From assembly GCF_030645195.1 (NCBI RefSeq), contig NZ_JAUSLW010000070.1, positions 1 to 60,440 on the forward strand: a DNA stretch of 60,440 bases, written 5' to 3'. The notes below the pieces were generated by a model. The model worked only from the letters and a program-made list of their open reading frames with translations, was not told the origin of the DNA and searched no databases. Below, in pieces: positions 26,471-36,146 of this stretch. Origin of the DNA: Phenylobacterium sp. (GTDB taxonomy: Bacteria; Pseudomonadota; Alphaproteobacteria; Caulobacterales; Caulobacteraceae). The first letter of the stretch is position 1; each line of letters begins with the position of its first letter. A program made the translations under genes and the position numbers.

Positions 26471-27583
26471 ATGGCGGATTTCGATTTCGACGCGGTGGTG
26501 GTGGGCGCGGGCGCCGTGGGCCTGGCCTGCGGATATGGGCTATCCAAGCGCGGACTGACGGTGGCGGTGCTGGAGGCCGGGCCGATCATCGGCGAGGGGG
26601 TCTCGGCGCGCAATTCCGAGGTGATCCACGGCGGGCTCTACTATGCCAGCGGGTCGCTGAAGGCCCGGCTCTGCGTCCAGGGCCGGCGGGCCCTCTACGC
26701 CTTCTGCGACAGCCACAAGGTCGCCTATGACCGCTGCGGCAAGCTGGTGGTGGCCACCACGCCGGACGAGGTCGGGCGGCTGGACGCCATCCTGGAGCAG
26801 GCCCGCGCCAACGACGTGGAGGGCATGGCCCACCTGTCGAAGGCGCAGGTCCACGCCCTGGAGCCCGAGCTGAAGTGCGAGGCGGCCCTGGTCTCCCCCC
26901 AGAGCGGGGTGTTCGACAGCCACGGCTACATGCTGGCCCTGGAAGGCGAGATCGAGGCGGCCGGCGGGGCGGTGGTGACCTCCACCCCCTTCGAGGGCGC
27001 GAGCCCGCTGGCGGGCGGCGGCTGGTCGGTCCGCGCCGGCGGGGCCGAGCCCACGACCCTGACCTGCCGCCTGCTGGTGACCGCGCCGGGCCTGTCGGCC
27101 CAGGCGGTGGCGGCGCAGATCGAGGGCTTCCCGAAGGCGACCATCCCTGAGGGCCACTATGGCAAGGGGGTCTATTTCCGGCTGACCGGCAAGGCGCCCT
27201 TCGCGCGGCTGATCTATCCGCCGCCGATCCCCGGGGCGCTGGGCACCCACTATCGCCGCGACCTCGGCGGCCAGGCGGTGTTCGGCCCCGACCTGCAGTT
27301 CGTCGAGGCCCTGGACTACAGCGTCGATCCGGCCCGGGCCGGGGAGTTCTACGCCTATATCCGCAAGTTCTGGCCGGGCCTGCCGGACGGGGCGCTCGCC
27401 CCCGACTATGCCGGCATCCGTCCCAAGCTGCATGGCCCCGGCGAACCGCAGCCGGACTTCCGCATCGACGGGCCCGATGCGCACGGCATGGCGGACCTGG
27501 TCACCCTGTTCGGCATCGAGAGCCCGGGGCTGACGAGTTCGCTGGCCATCGGCGAAGAGGTGGTGTCGCGCCTGGGCCTCTAA
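26471..27583 (+). CDS. FAD-dependent oxidoreductase, L-2-hydroxyglutarate dehydrogenase-like
   Basis: 370 residues of the DAO fold. [20 protein letters not shown] is the FAD-binding G-x-G-x-x-G, and [20 protein letters not shown] and [20 protein letters not shown] are characteristic of LhgO/L2HGDH-type enzymes, as is [20 protein letters not shown] near the end. It would oxidise L-2-hydroxyglutarate or a related 2-hydroxy acid to the keto acid and hand electrons to the quinone pool. ATG 26471 (MADFDF) was chosen; an upstream ATG at 26435 adds a non-conserved stretch. A luciferase-like gene follows after 31 bases. Confidence 0.85.
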   Translation: MADFDFDAVVVGAGAVGLACGYGLSKRGLTVAVLEAGPIIGEGVSARNSEVIHGGLYYASGSLKARLCVQGRRALYAFCDSHKVAYDRCGKLVVATTPDEVGRLDAILEQARANDVEGMAHLSKAQVHALEPELKCEAALVSPQSGVFDSHGYMLALEGEIEAAGGAVVTSTPFEGASPLAGGGWSVRAGGAEPTTLTCRLLVTAPGLSAQAVAAQIEGFPKATIPEGHYGKGVYFRLTGKAPFARLIYPPPIPGALGTHYRRDLGGQAVFGPDLQFVEALDYSVDPARAGEFYAYIRKFWPGLPDGALAPDYAGIRPKLHGPGEPQPDFRIDGPDAHGMADLVTLFGIESPGLTSSLAIGEEVVSRLGL

Positions 27584-27614
27584 CTCTGGCGGCGCGGCTT
27601 CCCATATGGGCCCC

Positions 27615-28619
27615 ATGACCCCGCTTTCCGTCCTCGACCTTTCGCCGATCCTGCAGGGCGGCGACGCCGGCCAGTCCCTGCGCAACACGCTCGATCTCGC
27701 CCAGCACGCCGAGGCGCTGGGCTACAACCGCTACTGGCTGGCCGAGCACCACAACATGCGCGGGGTGGCCAGCGCGGCGACCTCGGTGGTGATCGCCCAC
27801 GTGGCGGCCGGAACCCGGACCATCCGGGTCGGGGCCGGCGGCGTCATGCTGCCCAACCACGCGCCCCTGGTGATCGCCGAGCAGTTCGGGACCCTGGCAG
27901 CCCTGCATCCGGGGCGCATCGACCTGGGCGTCGGCCGCGCGCCGGGGACCGACCAGCTCACCGCGCGCGCCCTGCGCCGCACCCTCAGCGGCGATGTCGA
28001 CCAGTTCCCGCAGGACGTGCTTGAGCTGCTGCACTATTTCGAGCCGGCCCAGCCGAACCAGGCGGTCCGCGCCGTGCCCGGCGAGGGGACCCGGGTGCCG
28101 GTCTGGATCCTGGGGTCGAGCCTGTTCGGCGCCCAGCTGGCCGCGGCGCTCGGTCTGCCCTTCGCCTTCGCCAGCCACTTCGCCCCGGCCCAGATGATGC
28201 AGGCCATCGGCCTCTACCGCGCCCAGTTCCAGCCCTCGGCCTATGGCGACACGCCCTATGTGATGCTGGGGCTGAACATCGTGGCCGCCCCCACCGACGA
28301 GGAGGCCAGGTTCCTGTTCACCTCCCTGCAGCAGGCCTTCGTCAACCTGCGCACCGGCCAGCCCGGACCCCTGCCGCCGCCGGTGGAGGGCTATGGCGAG
28401 CGGCTCGATCCCATGGCCCAGGCGGGCCTGGCCTCGGCCCTGTCCCAGGCCATCATCGGCTCGCCGGACACCGTGCGGATGGGCCTGGCGGAGTTCGTGG
28501 GCCGCACCGGCGCCGACGAGCTGATGGTCACCTCGCAGATCTTCGACCACGCGGCGCGGCGCCGGTCGTTCCAGATCGCCGCGGAGGCGCGGGATGATCT
28601 GGGGAGGGTGGCGGCCTAA
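27615..28619 (+). CDS. LLM-class flavin-dependent oxidoreductase (MsnO8-type)
   Basis: 334 residues with the luciferase-like monooxygenase TIM barrel. [40 protein letters not shown] and [20 protein letters not shown] are signatures of the single-component LLM subgroup. [16 protein letters not shown] provides flavin-pocket residues. It would use reduced FMN and oxygen to oxidise an unknown organic substrate. ATG at 27615 is preferred to 27606 because [11 protein letters not shown] aligns with the family start. Probably co-transcribed with the upstream FAD enzyme. Confidence 0.9.
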   Translation: MTPLSVLDLSPILQGGDAGQSLRNTLDLAQHAEALGYNRYWLAEHHNMRGVASAATSVVIAHVAAGTRTIRVGAGGVMLPNHAPLVIAEQFGTLAALHPGRIDLGVGRAPGTDQLTARALRRTLSGDVDQFPQDVLELLHYFEPAQPNQAVRAVPGEGTRVPVWILGSSLFGAQLAAALGLPFAFASHFAPAQMMQAIGLYRAQFQPSAYGDTPYVMLGLNIVAAPTDEEARFLFTSLQQAFVNLRTGQPGPLPPPVEGYGERLDPMAQAGLASALSQAIIGSPDTVRMGLAEFVGRTGADELMVTSQIFDHAARRRSFQIAAEARDDLGRVAA

Positions 28620-28624
28620 TCCCA

Positions 28625-28722
28625 CCGTCATCCCGGGCGACCGCAGGGAGACCCGGGACCCAGGGGGATTGATCGCGGCCCCTGGGTCCCGGCTCTTCGC
28701 TTCGCTGCGGCCGGGATGACGC
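28625..28722. repeat. Second copy of the CCGTCATCCCGG ... CCGGGATGACG inverted repeat
   Basis: Nested arms (CGTCATCCCGGG, GGGACCCAGGGG / CCCCTGGGTCCCGG, GGCCGGGATGACG) lie between convergent genes, matching 19235-19347 in layout. Confidence 0.85.
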
Positions 28723-28732
28723 GGGTGTTGAG

Positions 28733-29956
28733 TTACCCCTTCGGCACGAGCTTCAAGATCCGCCCCTCGGCGTTGTCGGTGGCCAGGTAGAGGGCGCCGT
28801 CGGGGCCCACCACCACGTCGCGGATGCGCTCGTTGAGTTCGGTGGCGATGCGCTCCTCGCCCACCACCTTGTCGCCGTCCAGGGTGAGGCGGGTGACCGA
28901 CTTGCCGCCCAGGCCGCCGATGAACAGGCTGCCCTTCCACTTGGGGAACAGGCCGGCGGTGTAGAAGGCCAGGCCCGAGGGGGCGATGACCGGGTCCCAG
29001 TAGTAGACCGGCTGCTCCATGCCGGGCTTGGCGGTGAGGCCGGCGCCGATGGGGCCGCCCTGGTACTCGATGCCGTAGGTGATGGTGGGCCAGCCATAGT
29101 CCTTGCCGGCGGCGGGGATGTTCAGCTCGTCGCCGCCGCGGGCGCCGTGCTCGACGGTCCAGAGCTTGCCGGTGGCGGGGTTGAGCGCCGCGCCCTGGAG
29201 GTTGCGATGACCGAGGGACCAGATTTCCGGCCTGGCGCCGGGCGTCTTCACGAAGGGATTGTCTGCGGGGATCGAGCCGTCCGGATTGAGCCGCACGATC
29301 TTGCCCAGCAGGCCGTCGAGGCGCTGGGCCTGCATGCGGCCGGGCAGGATGGAGCGTTCGCCGAGCGTGACGAACAGCTTGCCGTCGGGGGCGAAGACCA
29401 GCCGGCCGCCATAGTGCAGGGTGGATTCCAGCGACGGCGCCTGGTGGAAGATCACCTGGGCGTTTTCGATGGCGCCCGTCCCATCCGCGCCGATCACCAG
29501 CTTGCCGCGGGCCACGGCGGTGTTGGTGAACTTGCCCTCGGGGTTCTCGGCGTAGCTCCAGTAGATCAGGCCGCTCTTGGCGAAGGCCGGATCGATCGCC
29601 AGGCCGAGCAGCCCGCCCTGGCCCTTGGCGTAGACGGCGGGCAGGCCGGTGACGGGTTCGCTGAGCTTGCCGTCGGCGCCGACGATCCGCAGGCGGCCAG
29701 GGCGTTCGGTCACCAGCATCCTGCCGTCGGGCAGGAAGGCGATGGCCCAGGGATTGGCCAGGCCCTCGGCCACCGTCTTCACCTCGTACTCGACGCCGAC
29801 CTTCATCTCGGGCGCGCGCGTCTGGCCGGGGAAGGCCGGGGTCTGGCCGACCCCGTTGGGGGCGCGGGTCTCCACGGGCGCGCCGGGGGCGGCCTGGGTG
29901 GGGCCGCAGGCCGAGACGAGGATCGCGGCGGTGGTGAGCAGCAACAGGCGACGCAT
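28733..29956 (-). CDS. PQQ-dependent sugar dehydrogenase-like lipoprotein
   Basis: 407 residues. A lipoprotein signal peptide ([17 protein letters not shown], lipobox V-S-A-C) is followed by the six-bladed propeller of the glucose/sorbosone dehydrogenase family: [60 protein letters not shown], and [20 protein letters not shown] with the catalytic-region HGARGGDE. It oxidises aldose sugars in the periplasm with PQQ as cofactor, if PQQ is available. ATG 29956 has AGGAG seven bases upstream; the longer open frame to 30277 is not coding. It is the last gene of a run with the asparagine synthase. Confidence 0.92.
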   Translation of the reverse strand: MRRLLLLTTAAILVSACGPTQAAPGAPVETRAPNGVGQTPAFPGQTRAPEMKVGVEYEVKTVAEGLANPWAIAFLPDGRMLVTERPGRLRIVGADGKLSEPVTGLPAVYAKGQGGLLGLAIDPAFAKSGLIYWSYAENPEGKFTNTAVARGKLVIGADGTGAIENAQVIFHQAPSLESTLHYGGRLVFAPDGKLFVTLGERSILPGRMQAQRLDGLLGKIVRLNPDGSIPADNPFVKTPGARPEIWSLGHRNLQGAALNPATGKLWTVEHGARGGDELNIPAAGKDYGWPTITYGIEYQGGPIGAGLTAKPGMEQPVYYWDPVIAPSGLAFYTAGLFPKWKGSLFIGGLGGKSVTRLTLDGDKVVGEERIATELNERIRDVVVGPDGALYLATDNAEGRILKLVPKG

Positions 29957-29979
29957 GGAAATCTCCTTGAAATCAATAA

Positions 29980-31668
29980 TCAAATCGCACCGACCACCTG
30001 GGCCAGGGCCTCGTCCGGCGCCGCGCCCTCCAGGTGGATCAGCGACCAGACGGCGAAGAACAGCAGGGGCCAGCGCTCGGCGCCGCCCCCCTGGAAGGCG
30101 GCGCGCACGGCCTCGGGGGTGCGCACCCGGCGCACCGCCTCGATCTTGCCGATCCGTTCGCCCAGGTCGGTGGCGCGGGGCGCGATCCAGGCGTCCACGG
30201 GGACGGTGAAGCCCTGCTTGCGGGCCCAGGGATCGGCGGCGGGACAGACCCGCTCCAGCCACTTGCGCACCAACCACTTGCCGTAGCGCCCGCGCACCTT
30301 GAACCGGTCGGGCAGGGGGAAGGCGAAGTCGGCCACCTTCGGGTCCAGGAACGGCGTGCGCCCCTCCAGGCCGTGGGCCATCAGGCAGCGGTCCAGCTTC
30401 AGCAGCAGGTCATTGGGCAGCCAGGTGGCGATGTCGGCCCATTGCGCCTGTTGCAGCCGGGTGAGGCCGGCGGGCGGCTTGGCCTGGACACGCCAGCGCG
30501 CCAGGGCCTGGGCGTCGTCGGGGCGGGGCTCGGCCAGGCGGCCGCCCAGCCAGGCGGGGCGCAGGGCCTTGCGATAGCGGCCATAGCCGCCGAACAGCTC
30601 GTCGCCCCCCTCGCCGGTGAGCACCACGGTGAGCGTCCCCTTGGCGGCCTCCGCCAGCTTGTAGGTGGGCAGGGTCGCGTAGTCGGCGGTGGGGTCGTCC
30701 AGGGCCCAGGCGACCTGCGGCAAGATCCGCCAGAAGTCGGCCTCGTCGAAGCGGGTCTCGCGCCAGTCCAGGTTCAGCGCCCTGGCCACCCGCTCGGCCT
30801 GGGCCCGCTCGTCCTTCGCGCCCGGCGCATCGAAGCCGCAGGTGAAGGCGGTGACCGGCCGGGCGTTCAGCCGCGACATCAGCGCAGCGATGGCCGCGGA
30901 GTCGATGCCGCCGGAGAGGAACAGGCCGTAGGGCACGTCCGAGCGCTGGTGGACCCTGACGCTGTCCTCCAGCACGGCGTCGAGCTGGTCGATCAGCGCC
31001 GCCTCATCGGCTACGGCGCGGGCGGGCGGGGCGGAGAGGAAGGGCCGCCGCGTGGGCGCCTGCAATTTCCCGTCGATCACCTCGACGATCTCGCCGGGGG
31101 CCAGGCGCTTGAGGCCCTTGAAGATGGTCTCGCCGCCAAGCGTGTAGTTGAAGGCCAGCAGCTCGTGTGCCCGGTCCTCCGAGAGGTCGGCGTCCAGCAA
31201 GCTGGCGAAGGCGCGGGGCTCGGAGGCGAAATAGGCCGCGCCGTCCTGCTCCAGCACATAGAGGGGCTTGATGCCGAAGGGGTCGCGCACCAGCCAGGTG
31301 CGGCCGTCGGCGCCGATCAGGCAGAAGGCGTACATGCCCCGCAGGCGCTGGAAGGCGGCGGCCCCCTCGCGGGCGTAGAGGTGCAGCAGGGGCTCGAAGT
31401 CCGACCCGGTGGCGAGCTGGCCCTCCAGGCCGAACTCGGCGGTGAGCTCGAGATAGTTGTAGATCTCGCCATTGCCGATGACGGTGTTTCCCGCCGCGTG
31501 CAGGGGCTGCCAGCCGCCCTCCAGGTCGATGATCGACAGACGGGCGTGGGCCACAGAGCCGCCGCGCACCTGCTCGGTGCGCACCCCGTTGGGGCCGCGA
31601 TGGGTCAGGGTCTCGATCATCGGGCGCGCGGAGGCCGTCCCGTGCAGCACCCCGGCGATGCCGCACAT
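29980..31668 (-). CDS. Asparagine synthase (glutamine-hydrolysing), polysaccharide-locus type
   Basis: 562 residues. [10 protein letters not shown] exposes the Cys2 nucleophile of the class-II glutamine amidotransferase domain, with HRGPNG and YNYLEL following. The synthetase domain has the PP-loop [15 protein letters not shown] and [17 protein letters not shown]. It would transfer glutamine-derived ammonia to aspartate or another carboxylate. Copies next to glycosyltransferases often serve amidation in surface-polysaccharide or exosortase loci rather than bulk asparagine synthesis. Its ATG overlaps the glycosyltransferase stop by one base (TGATG), so translation is coupled. Confidence 0.92.
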   Translation of the reverse strand: MCGIAGVLHGTASARPMIETLTHRGPNGVRTEQVRGGSVAHARLSIIDLEGGWQPLHAAGNTVIGNGEIYNYLELTAEFGLEGQLATGSDFEPLLHLYAREGAAAFQRLRGMYAFCLIGADGRTWLVRDPFGIKPLYVLEQDGAAYFASEPRAFASLLDADLSEDRAHELLAFNYTLGGETIFKGLKRLAPGEIVEVIDGKLQAPTRRPFLSAPPARAVADEAALIDQLDAVLEDSVRVHQRSDVPYGLFLSGGIDSAAIAALMSRLNARPVTAFTCGFDAPGAKDERAQAERVARALNLDWRETRFDEADFWRILPQVAWALDDPTADYATLPTYKLAEAAKGTLTVVLTGEGGDELFGGYGRYRKALRPAWLGGRLAEPRPDDAQALARWRVQAKPPAGLTRLQQAQWADIATWLPNDLLLKLDRCLMAHGLEGRTPFLDPKVADFAFPLPDRFKVRGRYGKWLVRKWLERVCPAADPWARKQGFTVPVDAWIAPRATDLGERIGKIEAVRRVRTPEAVRAAFQGGGAERWPLLFFAVWSLIHLEGAAPDEALAQVVGAI

Positions 31669-32696
31669 CAGGCGGCTCCGTAGTCGGAGAACAGCGACCG
31701 CCACTGGGCCACCACGGCGGCCTCGGAGAACTCCGCCTCCACCCGATCCGACCCGTTCTGCACCAGGCGGATGCGCAGCATGGGGTCGGCCAGCAGGCGG
31801 GCGATGGCGGCGGCCAGGGCCTGCGCCTCGTCCACCGGGACCAGCAGGCCGTCCTGCCCGTCGGCGATCAGGGCGGCGGGGCCTTGGCTGGCGGCGGCCA
31901 CCACCGGCAGGCCGTGGGCCCAGGCCTGGATCACCACATTGCCCAGGGGCTCGTAGCGGGAGGGGAAGACGCAGACATCGGCCGCGCGATAGAGGGCCGA
32001 GGCGTCGGTGCGCCAGCCCAGGAACCGCACCCGGTCGGCGACGCCCAGCGCCGCGGCCATGGCCTTCAGTCTGGCCTCCTGCGGCCCCACGCCCGCGATC
32101 CACAGAAAGGCGTCGGGAATCTGGGTCAGGGCCTGGAGGGTGACGTCGTGGGCCTTGGCCTCGTGCAGCCGGCCCATGGAGAGCAGCAGGGGCGCGTTGG
32201 TCGGCGTACCCAGGCTGGCGCGGTCGGCGGCGGGCGCCTCGGCGGGGACGGCGGCGAAGTTGGGGATGCAGCGCACCCTGCCCGCCGGCCAGCCCTGGCT
32301 GACGATCCACTCGGCGATGTCCTCGGTATTGGCCACCAGCTCGTCGAAGCCGCGATAATATTTGAGATTGTAGTAGCCGCCGAGCCGGCCGATCCGCGCC
32401 CAGGGACCCTTGGGCGTGTGGCGCGCGGCGCGGTTCATCCAGGCCAGGGCGAGCTTGACGTCCTGCTGCCGCGCGAAGCCGGCGACCTTGGGCTTGGTCA
32501 GCAGATCGACGGGGCCGCCGAATCGGAAGGTCTCGACGGGGACGCCGGCGGCGGCCAGACGGGCCTGGCGGTTGGCGTTGGGACGGATGGCGGCGGCCTG
32601 GGCGACGCCGGCCCGCGCCAAGCCTGAGACCAGGTCGACGAAGTACGTCTCCGCGCCGCCTTCGCCGGCCGTTCCAAGGAGGTGGAGCACGCTCAT
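31668..32696 (-). CDS. Glycosyltransferase family 4
   Basis: 342 residues, GT-B fold. The start SVLHLLGTAGEGGAETYFVD is the usual GT4 acceptor domain, and the donor domain has LLSMGRLHEAKAHDVTLQAL, FLGWRTDASALYRAADVCVF and PSRYEPLGNVVIQAWAHGLP with the E-x7-E-like catalytic region. It would add a sugar from a nucleotide donor to a lipid-linked or protein acceptor at the inner membrane. ATG 32696 was chosen as the family-like start; the open frame continues to 32756. First gene of a three-gene run with asparagine synthase and sugar dehydrogenase. Confidence 0.9.
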   Translation of the reverse strand: MSVLHLLGTAGEGGAETYFVDLVSGLARAGVAQAAAIRPNANRQARLAAAGVPVETFRFGGPVDLLTKPKVAGFARQQDVKLALAWMNRAARHTPKGPWARIGRLGGYYNLKYYRGFDELVANTEDIAEWIVSQGWPAGRVRCIPNFAAVPAEAPAADRASLGTPTNAPLLLSMGRLHEAKAHDVTLQALTQIPDAFLWIAGVGPQEARLKAMAAALGVADRVRFLGWRTDASALYRAADVCVFPSRYEPLGNVVIQAWAHGLPVVAAASQGPAALIADGQDGLLVPVDEAQALAAAIARLLADPMLRIRLVQNGSDRVEAEFSEAAVVAQWRSLFSDYGAA

Positions 32697-32792
32697 ATGA
32701 GCCGCAACTCTAGCCGGGCTTTGCGCCGCACCCAAGCCGCTTGAAGCGACGAACATCCCACCCTATAACCCGCGCCTCCGCGGGTGGCTCAT

Positions 32793-32869
32793 GGCTGGGT
32801 AGCTCAGTTGGTTAGAGCGGTGGATTCATAACCCACAGGTCGGCGGTTCGAGCCCGCCTCCAGCTACCA
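32793..32869 (+). tRNA. tRNA-Met (anticodon CAT)
   Basis: 77 bases with encoded CCA. Acceptor GGCTGGG pairs with TCCAGCT using G-U at both ends; D arm AGCTCAGTTGGTTAGAGC; anticodon loop TTCATAA at 32825-32831; T arm GGCGGTTCGAGCCCGCC. The pair closing the anticodon loop is A-C, a mismatch. Elongator Met is favoured over the Ile2 tRNA, which normally begins GGGCC. Confidence 0.93.
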
Positions 32870-32999
32870 CCCGCGGAGATCGCGTCGCCAAAGTAGCGAC
32901 TCCCCAACATCAAATCCTGGGTTTAGCGGCGGGCCTGTGGCAGGTTTCGCATAGCGCTGTGATCTCAACCGAGACTCGCGACAGCGGCGGGAGAGCGAC

Positions 33000-33443
33000 A
33001 TGACCGATAGACGCGTGCACATCGTGGCCTACGAGACCTCGGGCCAGCCGACGGAAATGGTGGTGGGCGCCACCGACTATACCGTCCGCCTCGACCAGCG
33101 GCCGGTGCTGCGGGCCAAGAACCACAGCGCCGGAACGGTCTTCGTGATGGAGGATGCGCACGACGATGGCGCCTACTACTTCCGCCACGAGGCCAGCGGG
33201 TTGTATCTGGCCCATTGGCACCTGCAACTGGCCCTGACCCAGAAGCGCGGCGACGCCCGCGACCTGTTGCTGTTCCAGTGCAAGATGGACGGGCTGGACC
33301 CCGCGCCCTGGGTGGCGATCAACAATTACAACAAGAAGCAGGTGATCGATATCGACCACGGGGTCATGGAGGACGGCCGCACGATCCTGTCCTTCCCCTG
33401 GAATGGCGGCAAGAACCAGTGGTGGCGGCTCAAGGACGCCTGA
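33000..33443 (+). CDS. Ricin-B-like beta-trefoil lectin domain protein
   Basis: 147 residues without signal peptide. Repeating units end in the Q-x-W type pattern: the last is DGRTILSFPWNGGKNQWWRL, and the middle contains HEASGLYLAHWHLQLALTQK. This fits a stand-alone RICIN/beta-trefoil fold, which binds galactose-type glycans or acts as a protein scaffold. Start has GGGAGAG upstream. It lies 130 bases after tRNA-Met, with no toxin or glycosidase attached, unlike most bacterial ricin-type domains. Function unknown; the cytosolic location is unusual for a lectin. Confidence 0.68.
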   Translation: MTDRRVHIVAYETSGQPTEMVVGATDYTVRLDQRPVLRAKNHSAGTVFVMEDAHDDGAYYFRHEASGLYLAHWHLQLALTQKRGDARDLLLFQCKMDGLDPAPWVAINNYNKKQVIDIDHGVMEDGRTILSFPWNGGKNQWWRLKDA

Positions 33444-33525
33444 GCCGCAGGCGGCTGGGCTGAGTGCGATCCCGTCGGGCGTGCAGGCCGTCGCCGCGCG
33501 GCGCGGCTGTGCTAGGAGTGGCGCC

Positions 33526-34026
33526 ATGCGTTTCCGAGCCTCGCTTTCCGTCCTGACCTTGCTGGCCCTGGCCGCCTGTGGCCGCGCCCCCGCCTCCGGC
33601 CCGCAGCCGCCGCCCGCCCCGCCGTCGCACTGGTCGACCATCGTCACCGGGGCGGGGACGGCTCTGGCCTATGCGCCAGAGACGCCCAGCCTCCAGACTC
33701 CGCCGATCCGGCTGAGCTGCGCCCGCGATCCCGCCGAGTTTCGGGTGGCGGTGGAGAAGATCATCCCGATCGGCAGCGAGGACCGGCTGTCGGTGGGCTT
33801 CGACGGCGAACCCTTCGCGCTCGCGGTGACGCCGGAGTCCCTCACCGCGCCCGAGGGTCTGGAGGCCACGGGCCCCATCACCCAGGACCTGCTGATCGTC
33901 CTGCAGACCGCTCGGGTGATCCAGGGTTCCTATGGGGCCACGCGATTCGGGCCCTATGACGCGCCGCCCGCGGCGATGCTGAACGCCTTTGCTCAGGGCT
34001 GCCGGGCGGCGGGCGTCAGCCGGTAG
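33526..34026 (+). CDS. Hypothetical lipoprotein
   Basis: 166 residues with lipobox signal peptide (MRFRASLSVLTLLALAACGR). The mature part has two cysteines (IRLSCARDPAEF and AQGCRAAG) and a beta-rich middle (VEKIIPIGSEDRLSVGFDGE). No recognised domain. ATG 33526 has AGGAG seven bases upstream, which decides it over the longer frame from 33403. Its 3' end overlaps the convergent GNAT gene by 34 bases. Confidence 0.75.
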   Translation: MRFRASLSVLTLLALAACGRAPASGPQPPPAPPSHWSTIVTGAGTALAYAPETPSLQTPPIRLSCARDPAEFRVAVEKIIPIGSEDRLSVGFDGEPFALAVTPESLTAPEGLEATGPITQDLLIVLQTARVIQGSYGATRFGPYDAPPAAMLNAFAQGCRAAGVSR

Positions 34027-34505
34027 AGGTCCTGGATCTGGCCGTTGTCCTCGTACTGGCCGTCGGGAACGAAGCCGAGCTTGGTGAGCACGCCCTTCGA
34101 CCCAGCGTTCCGCGGATGGACCCAGGCGGCGAGGCGGGCCAGGCCGAGGGTCTCCAGGCCATGGGTCACGAGACGTTGGGCCGCCTCGGTGGCGATCCCG
34201 TCGCCCCAGGCCGAGCGCTTCAGCCGGTAGCCGATCTGGACCACGTCGGTCCCCTCCAGCGGGGTTAGTAGTACCCAGCCCAGCATCTCCTCCGGCGCGG
34301 TCTTGCGGAAGATCGCCCAGTAGCCCAGGCCCGCGCCCCAGTCGGTGGAAAGCTGCTTGGTCAGGTGGACCCGCAACCGCGCCGGCGGCCAGACCGGCCC
34401 CAGATAGCGCATCACCTCTGGGTCGGCGTTGATGGCCAGGCAGGCCTCCAGGTGTTCGGGCCCGCGGGGCCGCAGGATCAGGCGCGGGGTCTCGAAGACG
34501 CTCAT
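33993..34505 (-). CDS. GNAT-family N-acetyltransferase (RimJ-like)
   Basis: 170 residues. TPRLILRPRGPEHLEACLAI is the classic start of the RimJ/RimL subfamily; IGYRLKRSAWGDGIATEAAQ carries the acetyl-CoA pyrophosphate loop (G-x-G-x-A region), and LAAWVHPRNAGSKGVLTKLG followed by F completes motif B. It would acetylate a protein N-terminus or small amine using acetyl-CoA. The start codon overlaps the stop of the serralysin-like gene (TGATG at 34503-34507), so the pair is translationally coupled. Confidence 0.88.
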   Translation of the reverse strand: MSVFETPRLILRPRGPEHLEACLAINADPEVMRYLGPVWPPARLRVHLTKQLSTDWGAGLGYWAIFRKTAPEEMLGWVLLTPLEGTDVVQIGYRLKRSAWGDGIATEAAQRLVTHGLETLGLARLAAWVHPRNAGSKGVLTKLGFVPDGQYEDNGQIQDLYRLTPAARQP

Positions 34506-36097
34506 CAGCCCCCGAAGATCCAGTCGCCGCCGAGGCTGGCGATATTGACCCCCACCAGGATCATCCGGGCGCCGCCCGTCATGTCGATCACCACGTCGGC
34601 GCCGACCTGGCTGGCGGTGGCGGCGGTTCCGGGGTCGAGCTGGACCCGGTCGCCCTCTGCGCGGCTGAAGTCGGTGATCCGGTCGATCCCCGCCGCGCCC
34701 CAGGTGTGGAAGATGTCGGCGCCGGCCCCGCCGCTGAGGGTGTCATCGCCCAGGTCGCCGGACATCCAGTCGTCGCCGGCCCCGCCCGACAGGCTGTCGT
34801 CACCCTGGCCGCCGCGCACCCAGTCGACGCCGTCGCCACCGTCCTGGGTGTCGGCGCCCAGATTGCCGTAGACCACGTCGCCATCGGCGTCGCCGAACAG
34901 CATGTCATTGCCCTGGCCGCCCACCACCCAGTCGGGGCCGTCGCCGCCACGCACCGTGTCGGCGCCCTGGTTGCCATGGGTGTCGTCGAAGCCGCTCCCG
35001 CCGACGATGCTGTCATCCCCGAGGAAGCCGCGCAGGAAATCATTCCCGCCGCCGCCGTTCAGATAGTTGCCCGCGTCATTGCCCAGGATGGTGTCCGTGG
35101 CCGAGCCGCCGAGCACGTTCTCGATCACCGTCCCGTAGGCGATGCCCAGGTTGTTGGACCAGGTGTAGGTCTCCGGATCGATGATGAAGTCGGTGATGGC
35201 GGTCCCGGCGTTGGGATAGAGGCTGTTCCAGTAGTTGGCCTGGGCCTGGGCCGAATAGTAGGCGATGGAGGAATAGGCCCCCGGCGTCAGGTCGACGATC
35301 GAGGACCGCGTATGGCTCGACAGGTCGAAGGTGTCGGTCCCGCCGGCGTCGTAGATCGCCTGCATGAAGGGCGTGGCCTGGGACCAGGTGTAGGTGGTGT
35401 TCCCGGCCGCGGTCGTCGGATCGGCGCCGTACCTGGCCTGCAGGGCGGCGATGTCGAAGACCATGGGGGTGGAGGGGCCCACCGCCCGGCCCACCAGCCG
35501 ATTGACCCCGTCCACCGGCTCTACCGTCACATGGTAGGCGTCCTGGTAGAGGTCGTAGGACATCACCGTGTAGCGGATGTTGTCGTACCCGGAGGGCAGG
35601 ACCGCGCCCGGGCCGAAGGGGTGCTGCAGGCCGAGCGCGTGCCCCAGTTCGTGCAGGACCATCTCATAGCCCAGGGAGCCGGAGGCGAAGGTGTTGGTCT
35701 GCAGGCTCTCGTCCAGCCAGACATCGCCTGACCAGGCCGACGGCAGATAACCCGGCGCGGGCGGACGGTAGGCGTAGGCGTCGGTGTTCTCGCTGTCGGT
35801 GAAGTCGTTGACATCGGTGAAGGCGATGCGGATCTGGCCCGGGGCCGTCAGGTCGTCGGTCTCCACCAGGTTGATGGAGATGGTCTTGTCCCAGGCGTCG
35901 AGGGCGGCGCGGAACCGCGCGTCCTGGGCGTCGGTCGGGGCGGCGTAGTCGGCGTTGGCCTGTTCGTCATCGACGGCGTAGCCGGGCCACTGGCTGCCGG
36001 CGCGGGGGAAGCTGAAGGTGACCTGGCTGCCGATCCAGGCGTTGCCCTCATCATAGAGGAGGACGGAGACGATCTCCGCGATGCTCGGCGCCGCCAT
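34505..36097 (-). CDS. Serralysin-like RTX metalloprotease (M10)
   Basis: 530 residues. The catalytic zinc motif VLHELGHALGLQHPFGPG (H-E-x-x-H-x-x-G-x-x-H) and the Met-turn YTVMSYDLYQ are intact. A linker with the peptidase-M10 C-terminal region leads to RTX nonapeptide repeats (GGGGNDFLRGFLGDDSIVGG, GAGDDWMSGDLGDDTLSGGA) that bind calcium. The end (GVNIASLGGDWIFGG) is a type-I-secretion-like uncleaved signal. There is no N-terminal signal peptide, as expected. The ABC transporter, membrane-fusion and inhibitor genes of a classic serralysin locus are not in this window. Confidence 0.92.
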   Translation of the reverse strand: MAAPSIAEIVSVLLYDEGNAWIGSQVTFSFPRAGSQWPGYAVDDEQANADYAAPTDAQDARFRAALDAWDKTISINLVETDDLTAPGQIRIAFTDVNDFTDSENTDAYAYRPPAPGYLPSAWSGDVWLDESLQTNTFASGSLGYEMVLHELGHALGLQHPFGPGAVLPSGYDNIRYTVMSYDLYQDAYHVTVEPVDGVNRLVGRAVGPSTPMVFDIAALQARYGADPTTAAGNTTYTWSQATPFMQAIYDAGGTDTFDLSSHTRSSIVDLTPGAYSSIAYYSAQAQANYWNSLYPNAGTAITDFIIDPETYTWSNNLGIAYGTVIENVLGGSATDTILGNDAGNYLNGGGGNDFLRGFLGDDSIVGGSGFDDTHGNQGADTVRGGDGPDWVVGGQGNDMLFGDADGDVVYGNLGADTQDGGDGVDWVRGGQGDDSLSGGAGDDWMSGDLGDDTLSGGAGADIFHTWGAAGIDRITDFSRAEGDRVQLDPGTAATASQVGADVVIDMTGGARMILVGVNIASLGGDWIFGG

Positions 36098-36146
36098 CCT
36101 AGTCCCCCAACTCAGGACGCCCCCGCGCGCCGCAACCGCTCCACCC

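Noticed and set aside
32870..32999. Integration site (att repeat) after tRNA-Met
   Set aside because: No direct repeat of the tRNA 3' end was seen nearby and no integrase is present in the window.
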